From Bacillota bacterium (GTDB taxonomy: Bacteria > Bacillota > Clostridia > Oscillospirales > Ruminococcaceae), in the NCBI GenBank assembly GCA_023429685.1, contig JAEZDF010000149.1, positions 1 through 24,841 on the forward strand: 24,841 bases of DNA, read 5' to 3'. Below the pieces are notes generated by a model, which did no database searches, was not told the DNA's origin, and saw only the letters and a list, made by a program, of their open reading frames with translations. Of this stretch, positions 6,103 to 13,269 are shown piece by piece. Positions within the stretch are counted from its first letter, which is position 1. Every line of letters starts with the position of its first letter. The translations under genes and the position numbers were made by a program.

Positions 6103-8511
6103 TTATTTTATCACAAGGTTAACAAGCTTGCCGGGAACATACAGCTCCTTAACAAGCTGTTTGCCCTCTAAGCTTTCAGCGATGCGCGGCAGCAGTTTTG
6201 CCTGTGCTAGCACATCCGCCTGAGTAGCCTCACTGTCGATTACCATGCGCTCGCGCACCTTGCCGTTAATCTGAACCGCGACCTCTACGGTGTCTTCCTT
6301 GCACTTTTCGGGCAGATACTGTGGCCATTTTGCATGAGCCAGCATGCCGTCAAAGCCGCAGATGCTCCACAGCTCCTCGGTGATGTGCGGCGCAAAGGGG
6401 TTAAGCAGCGTAAGGAAGGTTTTAAACTCCGCGCGGTTAACCGACCCGGTCTTTGCGATGTCGTTAAGCAGCGACATCATCGCCGCAATTGCTGTATTAA
6501 ACTTCAGTGCCTCGATATCCTCCCCGACCTTTTTGATGGTCTGGTGAAAGACCGTTTCAAGCTCCGGGCGGTATTCTTTTGCGGGGGTAACGCAATCCTT
6601 CAGATCCCAAACGCGATCGAGGAAGCGGCGGCAGCCGCGGATGGATGCGGTGTTCCACGGCGCGCTTTTCTCAAAGTCGCCGATGAACATCTCATACAGG
6701 CGCATGGTATCGGCACCAAACTCGGCGATGATGTCGTCGGGGTTGACGACGTTGCCGCGAGACTTGCTCATCTTTTCGCCGTTCTCACCCAAAATCATGC
6801 CATGGCTCGTACGCTTAGAATACGGCTCGGCAGTGGATACCACGCCGATATCGTACAAGAACTTGTGCCAAAAACGCGAGTAAAGTAGATGCAACGTGGT
6901 ATGCTCCATACCGCCGTTGTACCAATCTACCGGCATCCAGTACTCCAGCGCCTCCTTAGAGGCTACCCCCGCGCCGAAGTGCGGGTCGCAGTAGCGCAAA
7001 AAGTACCAAGACGAGCCAGCCCACTGGGGCATGGTGTCGGTTTCGCGCTTGGCTGCACCGCCGCAGTGCGGGCAGGTGGTGTTTACCCACTCGTCTATCT
7101 TGGCTAAGGGCGATTCGCCCGTTTCGGTCTGTTCATAGGACTCTATCTGTGGCAGGCAAAGCGGCAGCTCGCTTTCGGGCAGCGGAACATAGCCGCAATT
7201 CGGGCACACAACAATGGGAATCGGCTCGCCCCAATACCGCTGGCGGGAGAACACCCAGTCGCGCAGCTTAAAGTTTATCTTTGGTGTTCCCTTCTTGTTT
7301 TGGTCAAGCCATTCGATAATCTTCTTCTTTGCGTCCTCTACACTCAACCCGTCGAGGATGCCGGAGTTTACCATCACACCGCTGTCGCAGTCGGTAAACG
7401 CCTCGTTTTGCACATCGCCGCCCTTGACCACCTCGATAATGGGCAGGTTGAACTTTTTGGCAAACTCCCAGTCGCGGGTGTCGTGGGCAGGCACCGCCAT
7501 GATGGCGCCGGTGCCGTAACTTGTAAGCACATAGTCGGCGATATAGATGGGGATACTTGCATCGTTAACGGGGTTAATCGCCGTAACGCCTTGAAGGCGC
7601 ACGCCGGTTTTCTCCTTTGCCACCTCAGTGCGGTCAAAGTCTGATTTTTTCGCCGCCTCCTGCTGGTATGCGGTAACCTCGTCCATATTGGTAATAAGCG
7701 ACGCCCATTTATCTATGAGCTCATGCTCGGGCGACATGACCATATAGGTTGCGCCGAACAGTGTGTCGGGTCGGGTGGTGAATACGCGCATGACGTCGCC
7801 GGTCGTGGTGGTGAAGTCCACCTCCGCACCGGTAGAGCGTCCGATCCAGTTGCGCTGCGAGACCTTTACGCGCTCGACGTAATCGACGGTATCTAGATCA
7901 TCCAGCAGTCGCTGGGCATACTCGGTAATCTTGAGCATCCACTGGCTCTTTACGCGGCGAACCACCTCGCCGTGGCAACGCTCGCAGGTGCCGTTTACCA
8001 CCTCTTCGTTGGCAAGCACGACCTTGCAGTCGGTGCACCAGTTAACCGCCATCTCCTTTTTGTAAGCAAGACCGCGGTTAAAGAGCTGTAGGAATATCCA
8101 CTGTGTCCAGCGGAAGTATTCCGGGTCGGTGGTGTTTATTTCACGCTTCCAGTCAAACGAAAGACCCAGTGCCTTTAGCTGCGACTTGAAGCGGGCAATG
8201 TTATCCCTTGTAACCACCTCGGGGTGGATGTGGTTTTTTATCGCGTAGTTTTCGGTGGGCAGACCAAACGCGTCCCACCCCATGGGGTAGAGCACGTTAA
8301 AGCCCTGCAGGCGCTTTTTGCGCGAAACAATATCAAGGGCGGTGTAGGAGCGCGGATGCCCCACGTGCAGCCCCGCGCCCGACGGGTATGGAAACTCCAC
8401 CAGCGCATAGTATTTGGGCAGGGTGTAATCGGCCTTAGCGGCGAACACATTCTTCTCATTCCAAATATGCTGCCACTTCGCCTCGACTTCTTTAAAGCTA
8501 TCGTACTTCAT
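6103..8511 (-). CDS. leuS: Leucyl-tRNA synthetase
   Basis: The 802-residue class I synthetase charges tRNA-Leu with leucine. The HIGH motif is HVGH at 49-52 (PYPSGAGLHVGHPRSY) and KMSKS is at 580-584 (GEKMSKSRGN). A zinc-binding insertion has C159/C162 and C176/C179, and further CxxC pairs occur at C436/C439 and C480/C483. The CP1 editing domain (about 220-420) has TTRPDT at 245-250 and GTGAIMAVPAHDTRDW with Asp347, so post-transfer editing should be intact. The C-terminus ends KQLVKELYVPGKLVNLVIK. AAAGGA lies upstream of the ATG at 8511. The gene follows rsfS after 90 bases, too short a gap for a normal T-box leader, so transcription probably reads through from upstream. Confidence 0.98.
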   Translation of the reverse strand: MKYDSFKEVEAKWQHIWNEKNVFAAKADYTLPKYYALVEFPYPSGAGLHVGHPRSYTALDIVSRKKRLQGFNVLYPMGWDAFGLPTENYAIKNHIHPEVVTRDNIARFKSQLKALGLSFDWKREINTTDPEYFRWTQWIFLQLFNRGLAYKKEMAVNWCTDCKVVLANEEVVNGTCERCHGEVVRRVKSQWMLKITEYAQRLLDDLDTVDYVERVKVSQRNWIGRSTGAEVDFTTTTGDVMRVFTTRPDTLFGATYMVMSPEHELIDKWASLITNMDEVTAYQQEAAKKSDFDRTEVAKEKTGVRLQGVTAINPVNDASIPIYIADYVLTSYGTGAIMAVPAHDTRDWEFAKKFNLPIIEVVKGGDVQNEAFTDCDSGVMVNSGILDGLSVEDAKKKIIEWLDQNKKGTPKINFKLRDWVFSRQRYWGEPIPIVVCPNCGYVPLPESELPLCLPQIESYEQTETGESPLAKIDEWVNTTCPHCGGAAKRETDTMPQWAGSSWYFLRYCDPHFGAGVASKEALEYWMPVDWYNGGMEHTTLHLLYSRFWHKFLYDIGVVSTAEPYSKRTSHGMILGENGEKMSKSRGNVVNPDDIIAEFGADTMRLYEMFIGDFEKSAPWNTASIRGCRRFLDRVWDLKDCVTPAKEYRPELETVFHQTIKKVGEDIEALKFNTAIAAMMSLLNDIAKTGSVNRAEFKTFLTLLNPFAPHITEELWSICGFDGMLAHAKWPQYLPEKCKEDTVEVAVQINGKVRERMVIDSEATQADVLAQAKLLPRIAESLEGKQLVKELYVPGKLVNLVIK

Positions 8512-8601
8512 TGTTTATTGGTCATTCCTTTCAAAAAGTCCGCACCAAAAGCATATGCACGGGCACCCTTTTTACTGCAAAAGGAAACCCGCGCTCCTAT
8601 G

Positions 8602-8961
8602 TCAATCCTGCGTAAGCAGGGTTTGCGTGTCTATCTTCTCTGCGTCCGCCCACAGACGTTCCAGATCGTAGAACTTGCGAGCCTCGGGGTAAAACACATG
8701 TACGATGACGTTGCCGTAGTCAAGGGCAATCCACTGCGCGGAGCCGTAGCCCTCTACAAACGCAGGCATAACGCCCTGCTCTTTTAGCTTAAATTCCACC
8801 TCGTCTGCAAGGCTTTTCACATGGGTGGAGTTGGTGCCGGATGCAACGACAAAGTAGTCGGTAATCACGGTAAGGTCGTGCACGCGCAAAACAGTGATAT
8901 CCTCCGCTTTTTTTGCATCGAGCACGGCGACAATCTGTTTTGCTGTTTGTTGCGGTGTCAT
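8602..8961 (-). CDS. rsfS: Ribosomal silencing factor RsfS
   Basis: The 119-residue protein matches the RsfS/YbeB/YqeL family, which binds L14 on the 50S subunit and blocks subunit joining in starvation. Conserved segments are DITVLRVHDLTVITDYFVVA, SGTNSTHVKSLADEVEFKL, GYGSAQWIALDYGNVIVHVF and ARKFYDLERLWADAE. AAGGAGGAATGG precedes the ATG at 8961 and overlaps the end of the upstream LCP gene region, with only 19 bases between them. It lies downstream of nadD-yqeK as in B. subtilis (yqeJ-yqeK-yqeL), but with an LCP gene in between. Confidence 0.96.
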   Translation of the reverse strand: MTPQQTAKQIVAVLDAKKAEDITVLRVHDLTVITDYFVVASGTNSTHVKSLADEVEFKLKEQGVMPAFVEGYGSAQWIALDYGNVIVHVFYPEARKFYDLERLWADAEKIDTQTLLTQD

Positions 8962-8980
8962 GTAGTTGCCATTCCTCCTT

Positions 8981-9934
8981 TTATTGGGGTTTCAATATGG
9001 GAAGCTCCTGCGCGGGCACATCGTCGGTATAGGGACGAAAATGCTCATTTAACAGGTCCGCCGTTTTCTGCTTGTCAAGCGCATACACCGAGTAGCTCTG
9101 GTGGGTTACCCCACTGCCCTCGGGCAGATAGAACTCAACAGAATCAATATCAATATCCCTTACCGTACCATAATAATCCATCACCTGTGCCAGAGTAAGG
9201 TCGGTGGTGATGCTAGAATAGTTTTGGGTTAGCACAGAAAGCATCTTGGTTCGGGACATGGAAAGCGCCGTTTGGGCGCAAGCCTTTAAAAATAACCCTT
9301 GCGCGCGCATGCGTCCGATGTCGCCATCCACATACCCCGCGCGATAGCGTACAAACCATTCCGCCTGTTCGCCGTCTAGCACCTGCTCGCCTTTTTTTAT
9401 CACCTTGGATTTGGTAAAGTAGATGCTTTGTGGAATGTCTACCGAAACGCCGCCCATCGAATCGACAATCTGCCTTAGCCCTTGCAGGTCCACCGTGGCG
9501 TAATGGTCAATCGGCAACGCAAAGGTGTGCTCCACTTCCTCTATCAGCGCGTCGATGTTGGTCTGCCCCGCTTTGGCGTTACCGTAAACTGCGTTGATCT
9601 TGCCGGTTGGGTAGCGCTTGATGCCCACGTAGGTATCACGCGGAATCTGAAAGACGTTGACCGTGCTCTGCGCGGTGTCAAGGCTTGCCACCATGATGAC
9701 ATCGGTGAGCGTTTCGCTTTCATCCAGCCCGCACAGCAAAAAATTAACCACCTCGTCCGCCCGCGGCGGTGTGGATGACTCGCCCGAATTGTCGGGCTGT
9801 GTAACAACGCCGTTTGCGTCCCCCGTGGGTCTTTGCCGCAAAAAGCCGGTGTTTAACAAGTAGTAGCCGCCGACTAAAACCAGCAGCGTTGCCGCAAACG
9901 CGACCGAAAACAAAACAATCCTTCTATTCTTCAA
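8981..9934 (-). CDS. LytR-CpsA-Psr (LCP) family cell-wall glycopolymer ligase
   Basis: This 317-residue protein is anchored by one N-terminal membrane helix (about residues 5-27, RRIVLFSVAFAATLLVLVGG), with the catalytic domain outside the cell. LCP enzymes transfer lipid-linked glycopolymers such as teichoic acids or capsule onto peptidoglycan. Conserved elements are LLCGLDESETLTDVIMVASL, VFQIPRDTYVGI, HYATVDLQGLRQIVDSMGGV, and RYRAGYVDGDIGRMRAQ, which carry the acidic and arginine residues expected at the active site. A proline-, serine- and acid-rich linker joins the helix to the domain. I choose a TTG start at 9934 because GGGAGGG is about 8 bases upstream; a GTG at 9952 overlaps that site. 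The gene sits between nadD-yqeK and rsfS. Confidence 0.93.
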   Translation of the reverse strand: MKNRRIVLFSVAFAATLLVLVGGYYLLNTGFLRQRPTGDANGVVTQPDNSGESSTPPRADEVVNFLLCGLDESETLTDVIMVASLDTAQSTVNVFQIPRDTYVGIKRYPTGKINAVYGNAKAGQTNIDALIEEVEHTFALPIDHYATVDLQGLRQIVDSMGGVSVDIPQSIYFTKSKVIKKGEQVLDGEQAEWFVRYRAGYVDGDIGRMRAQGLFLKACAQTALSMSRTKMLSVLTQNYSSITTDLTLAQVMDYYGTVRDIDIDSVEFYLPEGSGVTHQSYSVYALDKQKTADLLNEHFRPYTDDVPAQELPILKPQ

Positions 9935-9989
9935 AACTGAGCCCTCCCGCACGGGGCGCCGAACCTAGAGCCCGACTGCGCCGCTTAAG

Positions 9990-11159
9990 TTATTCCGCGG
10001 GGAGAAAACTGTTGTACGCCATTACCGTATCGATGTGGAGTGAACACTCTCTCTTTGCAAGCCCCGCAATGGAAGCGGAGAGTGCACAGAGCATTGCGCT
10101 GTCTAGGCCAAAAGCTATCCGCTCGCGAATGGTTTGCGCCGCTTGAAAGATGCGTTCAAACGAAATCCAGTCTGCGAGATAGACAACCTGTTCCAACAAA
10201 GTAATACCCTCACGGGCCGTAGTATGGTATCTTATAGCATTTATAATTTGCTCGTCATTTATACCAATAGAGCGCACCAGCTGTGCGCCCAAAATCGAAT
10301 GCCAGAGCTTTGGGGTTTTTTGCTCGACACCGTCCAAAATTATACCAGACTTCTGAAGCATTTGCAACTGCTCATCCTGCGGCATCTCTTTTGCAATGTC
10401 GTGAAGCAGCCCTGCGATGTACGCCTTGTTTTCATCCGCGCCAAACAGAACGGACAGCGTCACCGCCTCCTTTGCCACACACACCGAATGCTCGTACCGC
10501 TGCGCACTCAGCCGTGCCGCAATCTCCTGTTTGTACAAAAGCACGTCCGTCCGCTCGCCGCCGTAGGGACGCACGGTGTCTATGTAACGGCAAACCGGCT
10601 CGGGCAGCGACTCGTGCCTTACACTACCGACACGCCGTAGCCCTTCGCGGATGTCGGTGGAGGATGCCGCGTATGGCTCAATGTCCATCACGCAGGTCTT
10701 TACACCCTTTTGGGCAAGCGCGTCTGCATACTCCACAAGCCGTTTATACTCCCCCTGATTGCGCGCGCCCGCGCACATGGTGGCAAGGGTAAACAGTGTC
10801 TTTGCGTCGTACCACTCCTCGAGTGTGACAAACATATCCGAGCCCATGATAAAAAACAGCTCTGCGTCGGGGTACACAGCGTGAAAATGCTGCAGGGTGT
10901 GCACCGTATAGCTTTTGGTTTCGCGCCGCAGCTCATAATCGCTGACCTCGGCATTTTGGATGCCTGCGACGGCAACGCGACACATGTTGTATCGATCCAC
11001 CGCGCTTGCAAGGTCTTTTGCGTCCTTGTGCGGGGGCATATAATCGGGGATGACAATCAGTTTGTCAAGGCAGAGCGACTGCACAAACGCTGTGGCAAGG
11101 CGCAGATGCCCCATGTGAATGGGGTTGAAGGTTCCTCCAAACAATCCAATTCGCTGCAT
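9990..11159 (-). CDS. nadD: NadD-YqeK fusion: nicotinate-nucleotide adenylyltransferase plus HD-domain phosphohydrolase
   Basis: One 389-codon reading frame holds two enzymes that are separate neighbours (yqeJ and yqeK) in B. subtilis. Residues 1 to about 198 are NadD, which makes nicotinate adenine dinucleotide in NAD synthesis: GGTFNPIHMGH at 8-18, MPPHKD at 41-46, IMGSDMF at 104-110, and SSTDIREGL at 166-174. Residues about 205-389 are a YqeK-type HD hydrolase, with His224 (YEHSVCVAKEA), His253-Asp254 (GLLHDIAKE), His287 (WHSILGAQL), His312 and Asp330 (VYLADWIS). YqeK proteins hydrolyse diadenosine tetraphosphate symmetrically. No stop or internal start with a Shine-Dalgarno is obvious at the junction. 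GGAGGGAG precedes the ATG at 11159. The fusion would put synthesis of a dinucleotide cofactor and breakdown of Ap4A on one chain. Confidence 0.93.
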   Translation of the reverse strand: MQRIGLFGGTFNPIHMGHLRLATAFVQSLCLDKLIVIPDYMPPHKDAKDLASAVDRYNMCRVAVAGIQNAEVSDYELRRETKSYTVHTLQHFHAVYPDAELFFIMGSDMFVTLEEWYDAKTLFTLATMCAGARNQGEYKRLVEYADALAQKGVKTCVMDIEPYAASSTDIREGLRRVGSVRHESLPEPVCRYIDTVRPYGGERTDVLLYKQEIAARLSAQRYEHSVCVAKEAVTLSVLFGADENKAYIAGLLHDIAKEMPQDEQLQMLQKSGIILDGVEQKTPKLWHSILGAQLVRSIGINDEQIINAIRYHTTAREGITLLEQVVYLADWISFERIFQAAQTIRERIAFGLDSAMLCALSASIAGLAKRECSLHIDTVMAYNSFLPAE

Positions 11160-11183
11160 AACGACCGTCTCCCTCCACCGATG

Positions 11184-11471
11184 CTAGTAGGTGATTATCG
11201 GCTTTTTGCGGTTTCTGCGAAACAAAACAAAACGGGTGCCAATAACCTGAACCACCTCGCTGTTTGTGCGCTGAGCCAAAAGCTCCGCCGCCTCGCGCGC
11301 GGTATAGGGTGCGGTTTCAAGCACGCGCAGCTTTATCAGCTCCCGTGCCGTCAGCGCGTCCTCAACCTGCGTGACCAAGGCGTCCGAAATCTCGTGTTTA
11401 CCAATCTGTAATATCGTCTCTATGGGGTTTGCAAGCGCTCTAAGGCTTGCGCGTTCCTTGCTTGTAAGCAT
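11184..11471 (-). CDS. yhbY: YhbY/CRM-domain RNA-binding protein (ribosome assembly)
   Basis: The 95-residue protein is a single CRS1-YhbY domain: MLTSKERASLRALANPIETI, LQIGKHEISDALV, LIKLRVLETAP, and VVQVIGTRFVLFRRNRKKP. Members bind precursor 50S particles and help assembly of the large subunit. It is the counterpart of B. subtilis yqeI, directly upstream of nadD as here (24-base gap). The leader has AGAAAGG 12 bases before the ATG at 11471, and shares a 15-base match, AACAGAAAGGCATGG, with the topA leader. The 148-base gap upstream is mostly the palindromic element at 11534-11642. Confidence 0.94.
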   Translation of the reverse strand: MLTSKERASLRALANPIETILQIGKHEISDALVTQVEDALTARELIKLRVLETAPYTAREAAELLAQRTNSEVVQVIGTRFVLFRRNRKKPIITY

Positions 11472-11533
11472 TGTTTATCCATGCCTTTCTGTTCTTTACA
11501 ACGTTAGCTTTTGTGGCTGTCGAGCTTCTTTTT

Positions 11534-11642
11534 TATAGCTAATTAACTTCAATAATGTCCGAACAAAATCTTCATAAACGCTTGCGTTTATGGCTTTTAT
11601 GGAGATTTTTTCGTAGACATTATAAGTTAATTTGGTATAGCT
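11534..11642. repeat. 95-bp palindromic (MITE-like) element flanked by TATAGCT direct repeats
   Basis: TATAGCT at 11534-11540 and 11636-11642 bracket a large imperfect inverted repeat. Pairs run inward: AATTAACTT (11541-11549) with AAGTTAATT (11624-11632), ATAATGTC (11552-11559) with GACATTAT (11616-11623), then a CGAA..AAATCT block with its complement, and a perfect CATAAACGC/GCGTTTATG centre near 11573-11592. The right arm has about 9 extra bases near the centre. The layout is what a small non-autonomous transposon with a target duplication would look like. The element is AT-rich relative to its flanks and carries the last codons and stop of rdgB. Neither side has a strong U tract, so a simple terminator is a weaker explanation. 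Confidence 0.6.
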
Positions 11643-12213
11643 CCCGTACAAACGCGGCTACCGCCTTTGCGCGGTGGCTGATGCGGTTTTTTTCATCGTC
11701 GTTAAGCTGTGCCATTGTTTTGTCACCCACCATGAAAATGGGGTCATAGCCAAAGCCGTTTTCGCCTTTTGGCTCGTGTGCGAGCACCCCTTCGCAGGTG
11801 CCGTGGGTCACAATCTCGCTGCCGTCGGGGAACACGCAGCACACACAGCACTCGTAGCGCGCGGTTCGCTTTGCATCGGGAACCTCCGCGAGCTGTTCTA
11901 GCACCATGCGGTTTTTTACCTCATAGGGCGTATCCTCGCCCAGGTAACGAGCCGAAAGCACGCCAGGCGCGCCGCCCAGCGCATCGATGCAGATGCCGCT
12001 GTCGTCCGATACGGCGGGCAGACCCGAAAACCGGCAGATGGCCGACGCCTTAATACGCGCATTCTCCTCAAAGGTTTCGCCCGTTTCCGCAATCTCGTCG
12101 GTAAAGCCGATGTCATGCAGGGTGAGCACCGCAATGCCCTGCGGCTCTAAAAGCTGTCTGATCTCTTTGATTTTGCCCTTATTTGAGGATGCAAATACCA
12201 GTTTCTCCATCAT
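11620..12213 (-). CDS. rdgB: RdgB/HAM1 family XTP/dITP pyrophosphatase
   Basis: The 197-residue enzyme hydrolyses non-canonical purine triphosphates (ITP, dITP, XTP) to monophosphates and keeps them out of nucleic acids. Signatures are LVFASSNKGKIKEI (SSNKGK at about 9-14), ETGETFEENARIKA, AVSDDSGICIDALGGAPGV (SDDSG at about 69-73), SARYLG, and ENGFGYDPIF followed by ISHRAKA. The start at 12213 is favoured by AAAGGA 9 bases upstream; ATGs at 12237 and 12210 are alternatives. The last few residues (YQINL) lie beyond the usual family end and are encoded inside the palindromic element at 11534-11642, so the original stop was probably replaced. A structured segment (12230-12292) lies directly upstream. 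Confidence 0.95.
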   Translation of the reverse strand: MMEKLVFASSNKGKIKEIRQLLEPQGIAVLTLHDIGFTDEIAETGETFEENARIKASAICRFSGLPAVSDDSGICIDALGGAPGVLSARYLGEDTPYEVKNRMVLEQLAEVPDAKRTARYECCVCCVFPDGSEIVTHGTCEGVLAHEPKGENGFGYDPIFMVGDKTMAQLNDDEKNRISHRAKAVAAFVRELYQINL

Positions 12214-12229
12214 GATATCCATTCCTTTG

Positions 12230-12292
12230 CGGCGCAACGCCGTGAAAGATTGCGGTGCGGCTTTGCCGCAGGAGTTTTGGTTCTCCCACCGC
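12230..12292 (-). other. Possible three-way-junction RNA or repeat element in the ftsY-rdgB gap
   Basis: In the 104-base gap, GCGGTG (12252-12257) pairs with CACCGC (12287-12292) and exactly encloses two hairpins. These are CGGC-TTT-GCCG (12258-12268) and GGAG-8 nt-CTCC (12271-12286), with only two unpaired bases between them. A further hairpin, CGGCG-CAA-CGCCG (12230-12242), lies next to the rdgB Shine-Dalgarno. The segment is GC-rich and not followed by a U tract. It could be a leader element of rdgB or a dispersed REP-type repeat. I recognise no named RNA family. Confidence 0.5.
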
Positions 12293-12317
12293 TGTATATC
12301 CCCTTAGCGCAGCCCTG

Positions 12318-13232
12318 TTATGCGCGTGTTCCAAACAGTGCCTTTGCAAACGCCTCGGGGTCAAACGGCTGCAGGTCGTCAATCTGTTCGCCCACGCCGA
12401 CGTATTTGACGGGGACAGAAAGCTCGTTGCAGATGCCGATAACCACCCCGCCGCGCGCCGTGCCGTCAAGCTTGGTCAGCACAATGCCGGTAATGCCCGC
12501 CGCCTCTTTAAATTCACGCGCCTGATTCAGCGCGTTTTGCCCTGTGGTTGCGTCGAGCACCAGCAGTACCTCCACATCGCTGTCGGGTGCCTCGCGTGCG
12601 ATGACGCGCGTAATCTTTGAAAGTTCGTCCATCAGGTTTTTTTTGTTGTGCAGACGTCCTGCCGTATCGCAGATAACCACATCCACACCCCGCGACTTTG
12701 CCGCAGAAACCGCGTCAAACACCACGGCGGCGGGGTCGCTGCCCTCGCTGTGGCGGATAAGTGGAACATCCGCGCGCTCCGCCCACACGGCAAGCTGGTC
12801 TATCGCCGCCGCGCGGAAGGTGTCTGCCGCACCGAGCACAACCGTTTTGCCCTGCGCCTTTAAGTTTGCCGAAAGCTTGCCGATGGTGGTGGTTTTACCC
12901 ACCCCGTTTACGCCGATAACTAGAACAACCGAAGGCTTGGTGTTCATTCTAAGTCCTGTGTCGCCGCGCAGCATGTCCGCAATCAGCGACTGCAGCTCAC
13001 CCGTAATCAGCGAGGGGTCGGTAATGCCCTGTTCCTTTACGCGTTGCTTAAGACGCGTGCAGATATTCCCTGCGGTTTTTGCCCCGACGTCGGACATGAT
13101 GAGAATCTCTTCGAGCTCCTCAAACAGCTCTTCGTCAATCTTTGTAAACGACTTAAACATCGCGTCCATCGTTTTCGCCATCGAATCGCGGGTCTTTTTT
13201 AAGCCCCCCGCAAGCTTTTCAAACAATCCCAT
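12318..13232 (-). CDS. ftsY: Signal recognition particle receptor FtsY
   Basis: The 304-residue SRP GTPase has a helical N domain (about 1-95) and a GTPase domain. GTPase motifs are the P loop GVNGVGKT at 107-114, DTFRAA in the insertion box, DTAGR at 189-193, and TKLDG at 253-257, followed by the closing GVGEQIDDLQPF. FtsY docks ribosome-nascent-chain-SRP complexes at the membrane and hands them to SecYEG. There is no long acidic A domain, as is usual in Bacillota. The ATG at 13232 is preceded by AGGAAAA. It follows smc after 37 bases, the standard smc-ftsY order. Confidence 0.98.
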   Translation of the reverse strand: MGLFEKLAGGLKKTRDSMAKTMDAMFKSFTKIDEELFEELEEILIMSDVGAKTAGNICTRLKQRVKEQGITDPSLITGELQSLIADMLRGDTGLRMNTKPSVVLVIGVNGVGKTTTIGKLSANLKAQGKTVVLGAADTFRAAAIDQLAVWAERADVPLIRHSEGSDPAAVVFDAVSAAKSRGVDVVICDTAGRLHNKKNLMDELSKITRVIAREAPDSDVEVLLVLDATTGQNALNQAREFKEAAGITGIVLTKLDGTARGGVVIGICNELSVPVKYVGVGEQIDDLQPFDPEAFAKALFGTRA

Positions 13233-13269
13233 CTGTTTTCCTGTGCCTTTCCGTGTGTATCGGTTTAGA

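Noticed and set aside
8512..8601. T-box leader for leuS
   Set aside because: The gap is only 90 bases, and I see neither a T-box sequence nor a terminator/antiterminator pair.
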